The notes under the pieces are model-generated. The model saw only the letters and a list, made by a program, of their open reading frames with translations, was not told the origin of the DNA and made no database searches. Shown here in pieces: positions 17,211 to 26,625 of a stretch of DNA of 62,407 bases. Positions within the stretch are counted from its first letter, which is position 1, and each line of letters begins with the position of its first letter. Source of the stretch: CAZUQA01 sp964622375 (lineage in GTDB: Bacteria; Bacillota_I; Bacilli_A; Erysipelotrichales; Erysipelotrichaceae); contig CAZUQA010000087.1 of the NCBI GenBank assembly GCA_964622375.1, positions 1-62,407 of the forward strand. Reading direction: 5' to 3'. Position numbers and translations under genes: made by a program.

Positions 17211-18311
17211 ATGAGTTTAAAAGCCGGAATCATTGGTTTACCTAATGTCGGTAAATCCACTTTATTTAACGCAATAACCAATTCTCAGGTGGAGACTGTC
17301 AACTATCCTTTTGCGACTGTCATTCCTCATTTGGGAATTGTCGAAGTGCCAGACCATCGTTTAGATAAATTAACAGAAATGTTCAAGCCGGAAAGACGGG
17401 TACCAGCGATTTTTGAAGTATCGGATATTGCCGGCTTGGTTGCCGGGTCTTCTAAAGGAGAAGGCTTAGGTAATCAGTTTTTAGCGCATATTAGAGAAGT
17501 AGACGCCATTATTCATATCGTACGTTGTTTTGAAGATGAAAATGTAATTCATGTTACCGGAGATATCAATCCAATACGGGATATTGAGATAGTGAAGTTG
17601 GAGTTGATATTAGCCGATTTACAAAGTATTGAAAATCGCATCACTAAAGTAGAGCGTAAAGCGAAATCCCAAGAAAAAGAAGCAGTTGCTGAATTTAGCT
17701 GCCTTACTAAAATTAAAGAAACTTTGCAACAAGGAAATCCGGCTTCCAGTGTTGATTTGAGTAAAGATGCGCGGAATATCATCAAGCACTTCAGTCTTTT
17801 GACGATGAAACCGGTAATCTATGTTGCCAATATGGGAGAGAAGGATATCGCCACTTACCAAAATAATAAACACTACCAAGCTGTAGCTCAGCTGGCGGAA
17901 AGTGAAGCTTATCCCTGTATTGCCATTGCTGCTCGTATTGAAGAGGAGCTCGCTGGCTTGGATGCTGAAACCCAAGAAGAATTTCGCCGCGATCTAGGAA
18001 TTAGTGAATCCAACTTTGATAAAATCATCAGAGCAACTTACCAATTATTAGGCTTAAGCACTTTCTTTACTGTTGGCGGACCGGAAACTCGGGCTTGGAC
18101 TTTCATTCAAGGAATGAAAGCTCCATCTTGTGCCGGAGTTATCCACAGCGACTTTGAGAAAGGATTTATCAAAGCGGAAGTTTACTCCTATGATGACTTG
18201 ATGCTCTGCGGCAGCGAAACCGCGGTCAAAGAAAAGGGTTTGTTGCGTTTAGAAGGCAAAGAGTATTTAGTAAAAGATGGGGATATCGTGCATTTCCGTT
18301 TCAATATTTAA
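17211..18311 (+). CDS. ychF: Ribosome-binding ATPase YchF (Obg family)
   Basis: Universally conserved Obg-family P-loop protein that prefers ATP and binds ribosomes, with a role in stress response. It is 366 aa, the usual length. The G1 loop is GLPNVGKST (residues 8-16), followed by the YPFATV switch, DIAGLVAGSSKGEG (about 69-82) and a NMGEKD in the G4 position, replacing the NKxD of true GTPases as expected for YchF. The C-terminal TGS domain covers the last 85 or so residues. A perfect DnaA 9-mer occurs at 18139-18147 by codon coincidence. It has its own promoter. Confidence 0.95.
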   Translation: MSLKAGIIGLPNVGKSTLFNAITNSQVETVNYPFATVIPHLGIVEVPDHRLDKLTEMFKPERRVPAIFEVSDIAGLVAGSSKGEGLGNQFLAHIREVDAIIHIVRCFEDENVIHVTGDINPIRDIEIVKLELILADLQSIENRITKVERKAKSQEKEAVAEFSCLTKIKETLQQGNPASSVDLSKDARNIIKHFSLLTMKPVIYVANMGEKDIATYQNNKHYQAVAQLAESEAYPCIAIAARIEEELAGLDAETQEEFRRDLGISESNFDKIIRATYQLLGLSTFFTVGGPETRAWTFIQGMKAPSCAGVIHSDFEKGFIKAEVYSYDDLMLCGSETAVKEKGLLRLEGKEYLVKDGDIVHFRFNI

Positions 18312-18321
18312 TAAGAGTTTG

Positions 18322-18350
18322 TTGTTGTGCTTCTTACAATGTGTTAGTAT
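18322..18350 (+). promoter_or_regulatory. Promoter of degV
   Basis: TTGTTG (18322-18327), 17-nt spacer, TAGTAT (18345-18350) preceded by TG, a plausible sigma-A promoter 20 nt before the degV ATG. Confidence 0.5.
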
Positions 18351-18370
18351 GGAAAGAAGGAAGGTAGACC

Positions 18371-19222
18371 ATGAACAAAATAGCAGTTGTCGTTGACTCC
18401 GGCATTGATTTGCCCCCAGAGTATAAAAGAGAGAACGTTTTTATTTTGCCTTTAAAAGTAATCAAAGAAGGAGTAACCTATTACGACGGTGTTACTATCA
18501 GCCCCCAAGAAGTGGTGGATGAGTTAAATGCCGGAAACTATGATTTAAAGACTTCACTGGTAATCCCCGGTGAAGTAAGCGAACTTTTGGAGAAAGTTAG
18601 AGATGCCGGCTATAAACAAGTTGTCATGGTAACCATATCCAGTGGACTGTCAGGCACTTATTCCGCTTTCTGCAGTGGCGCTGAGACAGTGCCGGAGTTG
18701 GAGTGTGGAGTAATAGACACTTTGAGTATTGGCATTGGTGCCGGATTGCATGCCGTGGCGGCTATTGATTTGATTGAGCAAGGTTGCGATTTTAAAGAAA
18801 TAATCAAAACGCTCAAGGAAAAGGTCAGTAAGAGTAAAGTTTACTTTTTAGTGGGAACTTTAGATTACCTAATCAGAGGTGGGAGAATCGGCAAAGTTAC
18901 GGGTTTTGTTGGCCAAGTTTTAAGTTTGAAACCGGTAATCACCTGTGACTTTGAAGGCATCTATGCCACGGTAGCTAAAGTGCGCAGTCACCTTCAAGGA
19001 ATCAATAAAGTACTGGATCTGATAGAAGAAGAATTTAAAGCTTATCCTAAGATTAATGTTGCCGTGGCTAATTGCAATCGCGCTGAAGAAGTGCAGTACA
19101 TTAACGCCGAATTGAAGAAGCGTTTGAGCAATATAAACATCCTATTTAACGGCTTGGTATCTCCGGCCTTAACCGTTCACACCGGACCGGATTTGATAGG
19201 AATCACGGCATATAATTTGTAA
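18371..19222 (+). CDS. DegV-family fatty-acid-binding protein
   Basis: DegV proteins bind a single fatty acid and can act as the FakB subunit that presents it to the kinase FakA. It is 283 aa, the normal length. Family signatures are AVVVDSGIDLP (about residues 4-14), SSGLSGTY (about 91-98) and the lipid-site region TLDYLIRGGRIGKVTG near 167-182. SD GAAGG is 10 nt upstream. FakA is not in the window. Monocistronic, with its own promoter and terminator. Confidence 0.9.
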   Translation: MNKIAVVVDSGIDLPPEYKRENVFILPLKVIKEGVTYYDGVTISPQEVVDELNAGNYDLKTSLVIPGEVSELLEKVRDAGYKQVVMVTISSGLSGTYSAFCSGAETVPELECGVIDTLSIGIGAGLHAVAAIDLIEQGCDFKEIIKTLKEKVSKSKVYFLVGTLDYLIRGGRIGKVTGFVGQVLSLKPVITCDFEGIYATVAKVRSHLQGINKVLDLIEEEFKAYPKINVAVANCNRAEEVQYINAELKKRLSNINILFNGLVSPALTVHTGPDLIGITAYNL

Positions 19223-19284
19223 AAATTTAGAATTGAATAGAACAAATAGACATAATATTCATTGAATGTATATAAACAGTTAAT

Positions 19285-19319
19285 AAAAGCCGCTAATCAT
19301 TAGGGCTTTTGTTATTTTT
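19285..19319 (+). terminator. Terminator after degV
   Basis: AAAAGCC (19285-19291) pairs with GGCTTTT (19304-19310); the inner CTAAT/ATTAG can extend the stem. T-rich tail follows. Confidence 0.75.
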
Positions 19320-19434
19320 GAATGAAATCTAGCCTTTTTGTGAAATTGTATTCCCAGGGTTATAAAAATAGCTACACAAAGCAGAGAAAATAGCGTAAAA
19401 AGGCTAAAATTTTAAAAAAAGCAACAAAAAAACA

Positions 19435-19461
19435 TTGTAAACGATTGTCTAAAAGTATAAT
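19435..19461 (+). promoter_or_regulatory. Candidate promoter of the surface protein gene
   Basis: TTGTAA (19435-19440), a short 15-nt spacer and TATAAT (19456-19461). The -10 is perfect but the spacing is suboptimal, so the call is tentative. Confidence 0.35.
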
Positions 19462-19740
19462 ATTACTGTGGGAATGTGTATAAATGTATAGTGTTTAAGC
19501 CATTTTATAACGAATGGCTCTTGCACTTAGCCGGCATGTTGCAGAAAAATAATTAGGATGTTAAGGGCTGCAATTCGAAAAAAGTAGGGATAGTGTTAGG
19601 CAAATAAGTACACAGGCTTTTTGGCTATCTAGAAATTAGTTAGGATAGTAAATAAAAGAATTATAGGAATTAGTATTAAAGGGAAATAAAAGGGGAAGAA
19701 TTTCTGCATGCAAAATGCAAAAAATTAAGGAGAGAATTTT

Positions 19741-22700
19741 ATGAAAAGGATTACTAAAACATTGGGAAGAAGAATTTTTGTTTTATTTTTAGCGACCGTT
19801 GTGTTTGTTGGACAAATTGCTTTTACCGGTAATTTTGTAACTAAAGCAGCTACAACACCATTCCCGGAAGCAAAGATGTATGGGTTTATTACCATACCGC
19901 CTGCGGATATTGTCCCAGGGGTTACCAGTCCCGGACAAACATTCAAGGTGACTATCCAACCTGACTATACTACGCTATTAGCAGGTTTCAATGGCGACGG
20001 CTTTGATCCGGTGGAGATTTACATCATCTTGCCGGAGAGCACATCGTTAACTAACGGCTTTCCTGCCATAACCGTGGTTGAGGCGCCAAATGTCTCGACA
20101 CTATCAGCCACGATAACAACAGTAGGGACAAACCAGGCTATTAAACTGACAATAACCAATATCCAGAACTGGGTTCTCTTAGATATCCCAGCTTATACTT
20201 TCAGTTTTGCCTGCAGTAACATTTTCGAAAACTGGGTAACACCTAAAGGAAAAACCGAAAAAGTTATCATGCGTTATGGCACAAGAAACATTGACGAAGC
20301 TACAGTTACTTCAACGGGCGGGACAATTAACTGGCGGATTATTAACGGTTTTAGCACCGTTAGCCAAACTTACACCCAAGCGGAAGTAAGTGGAGTATTA
20401 TTGGGAACTACAGCACCGGTTATCACCGTTAACTTGCCATCGTCAGGAACCGGAGAAGTAGGAAACGGAACAATAACAACCACTATTTCCCCACCGAGTC
20501 CGCAACCTTCATATAACCAAAGGCAAGCTGCTTCGGTAACCGTGGTACAAAAGATAACTCATCCTGCTGACATAACCGATGTAGTAATTTCTGCCCAAGA
20601 CTTAAATGGGGTGACACCTGTTGTTGTTTATGATTCAGCGACAAGAACCTACACCATTACTTGGGAAGATGTACCAATTAACGGGCATACTGTGGGGACG
20701 GATGACTTAGTTACCAATGTTGCTATAAGCTCCTATAAATATGACCCCAATAGCATATTCCCCGGTGAAAACTTAAACGGGACCTATGCTCGGGATTTCA
20801 CGGTTACCACAACCGGGGCTTTTTCGGATTCTGTTGGGACAATTACCAACAGTGTGGCAACAACTAATTATAAGAGAATTTTCATAAGAAATCCTTTCTA
20901 TAAAAAGGACATTAACCGTGACATTAACATGACAATTGACACGGAAGAAGTGGCCAATGGTCAACGCTATGTTACTTGTGGTTTTAACTGTTTGGAGGAT
21001 AGCACTTGGACTTTCAAAGATGCCATTGACGACTCAACCGGGTTAACTTACAAAACCACCGGTTTTAGTAACGATAGTGGGCAAACGCTCTATGACTATA
21101 GGATAGTTCAAGATTTATATATTAAAGATAGCGGTGGCATCCATGAGACCAGCTATCGCAAATTGTATGTTGAAGAAATCAATATCGGTTTGACTACCAG
21201 AGCTGCTGGTAATAAAGCCGTTACTGTAGTAATTACTTTGGCTGATGATACAACAATTAGCTTAAACCGATTTGAAGGTGATTCCATTAACTTATTGGAT
21301 GGTAGCACCAATACCGAGTTAGCAGCTTATTTAGCCTTGGATACAAGCGGTTCCGGTAAAGGCTTTATTTACGATGATGAGGGAAAAGGCAATATTAAAT
21401 CGGTAACTTTCATTTATGGTAATGTGGCTAACGGGTTTGAACTATTATCCGGACAAGCTAATGAAGTAGTAGCTAAAGTCATTCCGCACTATGTCAAAGA
21501 TGAAGTAGCCGGCGAAGTCTATATCTGGGATGATTTTGCCCTAGATTGGGTTTCGGATAATGTCAAAGAAAACTTCCTGGCTTTCAATAAAGAAATTAAT
21601 AACGAGTTGGACAACCGTCATTTCTTCGGTGCCGCTGCTTATGTGATGTTTAAAGAAAATGCGAGTGACACTAATTACATAACCGGTCAGGATCAGGATG
21701 GTTTATCCGGTTCACCAAGCAATGGGGTTGTTTACTTTAACTGTATTGCAACTTCCAGTACCGGCAAAGATGTTTATAACCTAACACAAGATAGCGCTTA
21801 CTTAACGCAATACGAAAATGGCGATATCGTCGAGTTTATTATTACCGTGAAGAATAATGACAATCTGGGACGTAATCTAAACGGCGTTTGGATTACCGAT
21901 ATCATGGATAAGAGCTATATTGGCGGCACTTTCCAAGATGCTGTTTGGGAGGTCTATACCCAAAGCGATAATCCGACAATTCCAAAAGATCTTGAAGGCA
22001 AAGATTTATTTAAAATATTCGGGACTTCCGACAACCCCAGCACACTGTTAATCGTCGATAGTAGTGGTATTATCGATGGCACTAAATTCGGCACTTGGGA
22101 CGGCACTACTTTAGGCAATGACCCTTGGACTGATACCGGTGATAAGCTGACCAACGATTGGCGTTGGTATGGTGTTTTAGAACCGGGTGATGTTTTGGTA
22201 GTGCGCTTTAAAGTTGACTTAAAATTTGAAACTGATGATCAATACGAAGGTATTAAAAACAGTTTCGAAGTTAAAGCCCGTTATTCTGCTACCGGTGGCG
22301 GTGGCGGCGGCGGAATCGACGATCCTTGGTATCCGATTTCTAAAGGTGCCGTGGAACAAGGTTTATGGCCTTCGGAAAAGTATTTGGATGTCAAAATTGT
22401 TAACTTTGACAATAACAATAAAACCCAAAAAAATATTACTCCGGGGGAAGACCACAAATTTGTAATCACGGCCTTGGCAACAGACGGCATTGAAAATGAC
22501 AGTGCATTTGTTGATATGGTTGTTTCTGCGGTATTGCCATATGGTTGGGTGTATAAGGGCTTTACCATTGAGTATTACGATATTGTCTCGGATACTTATG
22601 TGGCATTACATCCGACAAAATATAGTTTCCAACAGATTGCCGGCGAAACGATAACCAGTCGAGCACCGGCTTTGGGTGGCACCAACGGCGACTATGCCAC

Positions 22701-25700
22701 AGAACCCAGAACCATCAGCAGCACTTTACTACGCTGGACAATCGAGAAACAAGAATTAAGAAGAATTAAGAATAATGCCAGCGGCCATTTACCGCAATAT
22801 ACTAAAAATAAAAATGACTCGGAAGACTTAGTCAGTGATATTAGAATAGTTCTTACAGCGACAGCTCCTGATGTGAATATTGTCAAGAAGTTTGTCGGCG
22901 TCATTGGCGTTACCGGGGGCTATGGTGACAATTTCGCTAACTATCATGATCGGATTTTTGCCAGTGCCGCTTTGTTAGAGTATCAACACGGACTGGATCA
23001 AGCACCGACACCATTACCTTCAAAAGAATATCGTAATGATGGCTGGAATCTGTCATCGGCGATAATTGACGCTTCTTACATCGGTGGTCATGATAACTTC
23101 GGTAAAATCTATTACACAACTTTACTAACTAATCCTTTGACTAATCCGGCACAATCGGCACAAAAAGCGCAAAAACCGACTGATGTTACTTATCGCTATA
23201 AAGGCACTCCGGTTACCTACGATGATGATCGTTTGGTAATAGGTAAAGAATTGGATGATTTCCCGGTTTACGGTATTAAGAACTGGAATGGCAATGCTGC
23301 TCTTACCGATCGCTTGAATACCTTTGCTGATGTTACCTATAGGAATATCTATCCCCGACCGGGAATAACCATTAGTCCAATTCCGACAACTGCTTCTTTC
23401 AATTTGGATGTGGATGGCGAAATTACTTACCAGTTTAAGATTCAAGTGTTCAATGACTTACCGGATGCTTATTTAGACTTTGAGTTCAGTGAAGTGTTAT
23501 TTAGACATCCGGAATATTTTAGAGCACCGGATACTATCGTTTTAGATACATCATCAAGCCCAGGTAGCAATTACGTTGCCAGTTTTGCCCAAGCCGGTGA
23601 GGTTTCTACTATTACTTTCACCAAATCCGGTAGTGCTTCGACTGTTGTACTGAAACCAGGAGAATCCATAATACTTACAGTAACCGGAAAAATGGATCCG
23701 GCGGAAGTTGGTCCTAATGGTCACGGTATTGACTTCAGCGTTACCCGGCTGGCTAATTACGGCTATGCCTTTGCGGCTGTAATACCGGTAAGAAGGATGA
23801 ATGTCGACAATATTGCTCCGATTAGCGGCCATGGCTCAGCGGAGAACCCAACTTGGTATGGTTACAATAAGTTTCAAGACGGAACATCGGCTACCCCCTT
23901 CTTTAGGAGTGGGGAAGAGTCATATGCCAACATGCGTAACAGAACCGGGGCGAATTATGTAGTATGGAATGCAACTTCAGTTCCTTTGCGTCGTAGCTTT
24001 ATTTCACCGAATATTAAAATTACGGCCCAGTATAATGGTGGCACTCCGGAGGCACCGGTATGGAAAGATCCATCAACTGCTATCTTGAACATCGGAGCAG
24101 AAATTCGTTGGACTATCGGTGTTACAAACTTTAGAAATACCAGTTACCCAATGCAAAAAGCCATTGAAGATGGGGTAATTTATATCAAACTACCGGAGAA
24201 CTTCATAATTTCTTCAGGAACAACGGTAGAACTGAGCGCCGCTCAGTGGGGAACTACCCTGCAGGCTCCGATTATTGATACTTCAGAACCGGGTTACATT
24301 ATTCTTAGTAATGTTTACTTAGATGTTGGTGAAGAACGGAGCATTTACATTAGAACAATAATCCCCCCAAACTTGGTTACTACCGAGTGTGAAGCTTATC
24401 TCATTCCCAAAGCCCGTGATTATTTTGTGGCTGGTGATGTAGTTGCCAGTGGATCATGGGTAGGTAGTTTCCGCACCAAGACCCAAACTACCACAGCCTT
24501 GACACCGGTTGCCGGGAAAATAACTACTCTTGGTTTTGTTTACAACAATAGCGTAAGAACTGCGGCGACTATCAATGTACCTTCAGGTTATCGTGTGGGC
24601 AGTTATAAACGAGTAAATGGTATTGATACCATCAGTAAGCTCAATTACAACACATCCTCAGCTACAGTGATTCCTAATGTTGGTTTAGGTAGCACGGTAA
24701 ACTACACTCTGGAAATACGGAATGCTAATACCGATGCTTCTTCAAGGATGACCGGCATCGTCTTGGTTGATGCTTTACCAAGAATCGGGGATGATCGCAA
24801 CAGTGAAATTCCGGTATTTGTTTATCCGGATGCCGCTGATATCAACTTTGATACTTTTGATAAACTATTTAAAGTTTATTTAGTGAATGCCGCCGATGCT
24901 GTTACAACAGTACCGGCAGCGAATTACCGGCTAACTGTAGCGGACAGTAGCGCCAGCCTAACCAATGTCTTCAATACCGGTTTGGCTACTGGCTTTGAAA
25001 CGCTAAGTGATTTTGCCGCTAGGACGCCGGAGCCGACAGCTGCGGAACTGGCTTATATCAGATTCGAATATTTAGTACCATTAGAAATCGGTACGAGAAT
25101 TCGGATTGAAGTAAGAGCCCATGTTCCTGATGCGGAGGAAATGAAGGAATTAGTTGGTAATCCGCTTGACTTCAACGATACTTTGGCAGTAAACAGCTAT
25201 GACTATGCAGCGACCATTGATGGCAACAGAGTGAAATTTATGTCCAATGTGGTCAACCTCAGAGTGTTAGTCAGTCAAGTAAATATTGGTGCTTTCATTG
25301 ATCTCAATAGAAATGGTAAATATGATACAACTGATGAACCCCTATGGCCTGATGTTGAAGGCAGTATTGTGTTATGGGATGTTACTGCTGGCGGATTAGT
25401 AGAAGCCTTCAGTTTCTCGAAATATGATGATTGCTTCCGTGACCTTTACACCTTGGATCCCAGCCACGAGTATGAAGTGCGCTTCTCCGAGGGTGTTGAT
25501 GTTGCCAGCAACCTCTATTACTGGTACTTACCATATACCGGAGCTGATGTTAACTTTGGGGATAGTCCGATTTTCTCGGTATTTAATAGTCAAGGTAAAG
25601 TGACCATTGCTGTTGGTGACTTCGACTATGGTGAAGTGATTAATGTCTTTGGCGGTTATAAAGAAACCGGACCACTGGTACAAGGATATATTTGGAATGA

Positions 25701-26304
25701 TGTAAACGGTAATGGGGTTTGGGATAAACCGCGAGAAGTCGGTTTGAAGAATGTGAAAGTTGTCATCTATGAAGTTGATGTAACTAATCCTTTAGTACCG
25801 GCTTACACTAAAATCGGCGAAACCTTAACGGACGAATTTGGTTACTATTGCTTTGATTTAATTGAGCCACTGACCAGAGGACCACGCCACGGTATCGATC
25901 CGGAAACCGTCTTAGCTATTCAAGTGTTGAAACCCAACACCAAAGATAAATTCTCGCCGCGCTTCAACAAAGGAGCGAATCCGCACAGCTTGATGTACGA
26001 TGATATCAATGATTTGTTGGCTTCTTACACCTCGCCATTCTTGCGTAACTTCTCTGGTGCAGACGGCTATATTTACTCGGTTGCTGACTTTACGGTTAAT
26101 ACTCAAACAACCGGCAATGTCCGTTACTTCTATAGTCCGGCACACAATCTCGATGTGGGAATTATCGTAAGAAATCCGAACACCGGTGATGCCGGCAAAC
26201 CGCTAGTCTGGTTGCTGATTGGAATTTCCGGTTTCTTGAGTGCCTTGATAGTAGCTGTTGATAAGAAACGGAAATTGGATTTGCGTCAGTTGAAAGCTAA
26301 ATAG
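19741..26304 (+). CDS. Giant sortase-anchored surface protein with SdrD-B-like domains
   Basis: A 2187-residue exported protein, probably an adhesin or wall-surface fibre. It has a signal peptide (basic MKRITKTLGRR then a hydrophobic core to about residue 32), and long stretches of Thr/Gly/Asn-rich beta-sandwich sequence, including DUF11-like stretches (NGDIVEFIITVKN near residue 695). A seven-Gly linker lies near residue 853. Two Cna-B/SdrD-B-like repeats follow (IGAFIDLNRNGKYD near 1850 and VQGYIWNDVNGNGVWD near 1979). The C-terminal sorting signal is NPNTGD (2145-2150), a 20-residue hydrophobic helix and a basic tail. Asparagine replaces the usual Leu of LPxTG. SD GGAGAG lies before ATG 19741. 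No sortase is in the window. The ligand is unknown. Confidence 0.85.
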   Translation: MKRITKTLGRRIFVLFLATVVFVGQIAFTGNFVTKAATTPFPEAKMYGFITIPPADIVPGVTSPGQTFKVTIQPDYTTLLAGFNGDGFDPVEIYIILPESTSLTNGFPAITVVEAPNVSTLSATITTVGTNQAIKLTITNIQNWVLLDIPAYTFSFACSNIFENWVTPKGKTEKVIMRYGTRNIDEATVTSTGGTINWRIINGFSTVSQTYTQAEVSGVLLGTTAPVITVNLPSSGTGEVGNGTITTTISPPSPQPSYNQRQAASVTVVQKITHPADITDVVISAQDLNGVTPVVVYDSATRTYTITWEDVPINGHTVGTDDLVTNVAISSYKYDPNSIFPGENLNGTYARDFTVTTTGAFSDSVGTITNSVATTNYKRIFIRNPFYKKDINRDINMTIDTEEVANGQRYVTCGFNCLEDSTWTFKDAIDDSTGLTYKTTGFSNDSGQTLYDYRIVQDLYIKDSGGIHETSYRKLYVEEINIGLTTRAAGNKAVTVVITLADDTTISLNRFEGDSINLLDGSTNTELAAYLALDTSGSGKGFIYDDEGKGNIKSVTFIYGNVANGFELLSGQANEVVAKVIPHYVKDEVAGEVYIWDDFALDWVSDNVKENFLAFNKEINNELDNRHFFGAAAYVMFKENASDTNYITGQDQDGLSGSPSNGVVYFNCIATSSTGKDVYNLTQDSAYLTQYENGDIVEFIITVKNNDNLGRNLNGVWITDIMDKSYIGGTFQDAVWEVYTQSDNPTIPKDLEGKDLFKIFGTSDNPSTLLIVDSSGIIDGTKFGTWDGTTLGNDPWTDTGDKLTNDWRWYGVLEPGDVLVVRFKVDLKFETDDQYEGIKNSFEVKARYSATGGGGGGGIDDPWYPISKGAVEQGLWPSEKYLDVKIVNFDNNNKTQKNITPGEDHKFVITALATDGIENDSAFVDMVVSAVLPYGWVYKGFTIEYYDIVSDTYVALHPTKYSFQQIAGETITSRAPALGGTNGDYATEPRTISSTLLRWTIEKQELRRIKNNASGHLPQYTKNKNDSEDLVSDIRIVLTATAPDVNIVKKFVGVIGVTGGYGDNFANYHDRIFASAALLEYQHGLDQAPTPLPSKEYRNDGWNLSSAIIDASYIGGHDNFGKIYYTTLLTNPLTNPAQSAQKAQKPTDVTYRYKGTPVTYDDDRLVIGKELDDFPVYGIKNWNGNAALTDRLNTFADVTYRNIYPRPGITISPIPTTASFNLDVDGEITYQFKIQVFNDLPDAYLDFEFSEVLFRHPEYFRAPDTIVLDTSSSPGSNYVASFAQAGEVSTITFTKSGSASTVVLKPGESIILTVTGKMDPAEVGPNGHGIDFSVTRLANYGYAFAAVIPVRRMNVDNIAPISGHGSAENPTWYGYNKFQDGTSATPFFRSGEESYANMRNRTGANYVVWNATSVPLRRSFISPNIKITAQYNGGTPEAPVWKDPSTAILNIGAEIRWTIGVTNFRNTSYPMQKAIEDGVIYIKLPENFIISSGTTVELSAAQWGTTLQAPIIDTSEPGYIILSNVYLDVGEERSIYIRTIIPPNLVTTECEAYLIPKARDYFVAGDVVASGSWVGSFRTKTQTTTALTPVAGKITTLGFVYNNSVRTAATINVPSGYRVGSYKRVNGIDTISKLNYNTSSATVIPNVGLGSTVNYTLEIRNANTDASSRMTGIVLVDALPRIGDDRNSEIPVFVYPDAADINFDTFDKLFKVYLVNAADAVTTVPAANYRLTVADSSASLTNVFNTGLATGFETLSDFAARTPEPTAAELAYIRFEYLVPLEIGTRIRIEVRAHVPDAEEMKELVGNPLDFNDTLAVNSYDYAATIDGNRVKFMSNVVNLRVLVSQVNIGAFIDLNRNGKYDTTDEPLWPDVEGSIVLWDVTAGGLVEAFSFSKYDDCFRDLYTLDPSHEYEVRFSEGVDVASNLYYWYLPYTGADVNFGDSPIFSVFNSQGKVTIAVGDFDYGEVINVFGGYKETGPLVQGYIWNDVNGNGVWDKPREVGLKNVKVVIYEVDVTNPLVPAYTKIGETLTDEFGYYCFDLIEPLTRGPRHGIDPETVLAIQVLKPNTKDKFSPRFNKGANPHSLMYDDINDLLASYTSPFLRNFSGADGYIYSVADFTVNTQTTGNVRYFYSPAHNLDVGIIVRNPNTGDAGKPLVWLLIGISGFLSALIVAVDKKRKLDLRQLKAK

Positions 26305-26329
26305 AAAATCAGTAGAAAATTAATTTACC

Positions 26330-26357
26330 GGGGTAGAGCAATCTACCCCTTTAATTT
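26330..26357 (+). terminator. Terminator after the surface protein gene
   Basis: Perfect 8-bp stem GGGGTAGA/TCTACCCC (26330-26337 with 26342-26349), GCAA tetraloop, then TTTAATTT. Confidence 0.85.
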
Positions 26358-26387
26358 GAGTTGTTTGGTAGATTTTTCTTCTGCTTA

Positions 26388-26416
26388 TTGCTTTATCAGT
26401 GGTAATCTAATAAAAT
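26388..26416 (+). promoter_or_regulatory. Promoter of the glycine cleavage operon
   Basis: TTGCTT (26388-26393), 17-nt spacer, TAAAAT (26411-26416). Transcription would start about 15-20 nt before the riboswitch. Confidence 0.6.
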
Positions 26417-26440
26417 TTATTTAGACTCGTAAATACTTTT

Positions 26441-26582
26441 CAAGAGAGAATGGGTGACCATCACCGAAGGCGCAAGGCGTACAAACGCTCAGGTATCCGA
26501 ATTGAAAAGCGACGAGACTCAAGAAAGCACAGCACCGAAGAGGCAATCCCTTAGGAGAATCTTTCAGGTAAACAGATTGAGG
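26441..26582 (+). promoter_or_regulatory. Tandem glycine riboswitch controlling gcvT-gcvH-gcvPA-gcvPB
   Basis: Two glycine aptamers in series. The first (about 26441-26519) has the conserved CACCGAAGGCGCAA core and CTCAGGTA. The second (about 26515-26582) has CACCGAAGAGGCAA and TTTCAGGTAAACAGA. These are the hallmark sequences of the gcvT RNA motif. The following terminator and downstream gcv genes fit a transcriptional ON switch: glycine binding should prevent the terminator from forming. Aptamer boundaries are by eye. Confidence 0.93.
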
Positions 26583-26607
26583 CGCAACTATTTTTAGTTG
26601 CGTTTTT
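26583..26607 (+). terminator. Expression-platform terminator of the glycine riboswitch
   Basis: CGCAACTA/TAGTTGCG stem (26583-26590 with 26595-26602) followed by TTTTT. It abuts the second aptamer and lies before the gcvT SD, so it is the likely glycine-controlled switch. Confidence 0.85.
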
Positions 26608-26625
26608 CGTTGTAGGAGCACAAAG

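Larger units (their letters stand above)
19223..19740. other. 518-bp intergenic region upstream of the giant surface protein
   Basis: No gene seen. It holds the degV terminator (19285-19319), then an AT-rich leader with a 10-bp inverted repeat TAGCCTTTTT (19330-19339) and AAAAAGGCTA (19397-19406), a TATAAT (19456-19461), a GCCATT/AATGGC hairpin (about 19499-19518), and the SD AGGAGAG just before 19741. The distance from the TATAAT to the start codon implies a leader of about 270 nt. Confidence 0.6.
26305..26625. other. 321-bp intergenic region with terminator and glycine-riboswitch leader
   Basis: No protein gene. It contains the surface-protein terminator (26330-26357), the gcv promoter (26388-26416), a tandem glycine riboswitch (about 26441-26582), its expression-platform terminator (26583-26607) and the gcvT SD (AGGAG, ending about 7 nt before the ATG). 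Confidence 0.9.

Noticed and set aside
18139..18147. Perfect DnaA box TTATCCACA
   Set aside because: Single copy inside ychF coding sequence, no cluster or AT-rich unwinding region nearby; not evidence of oriC.
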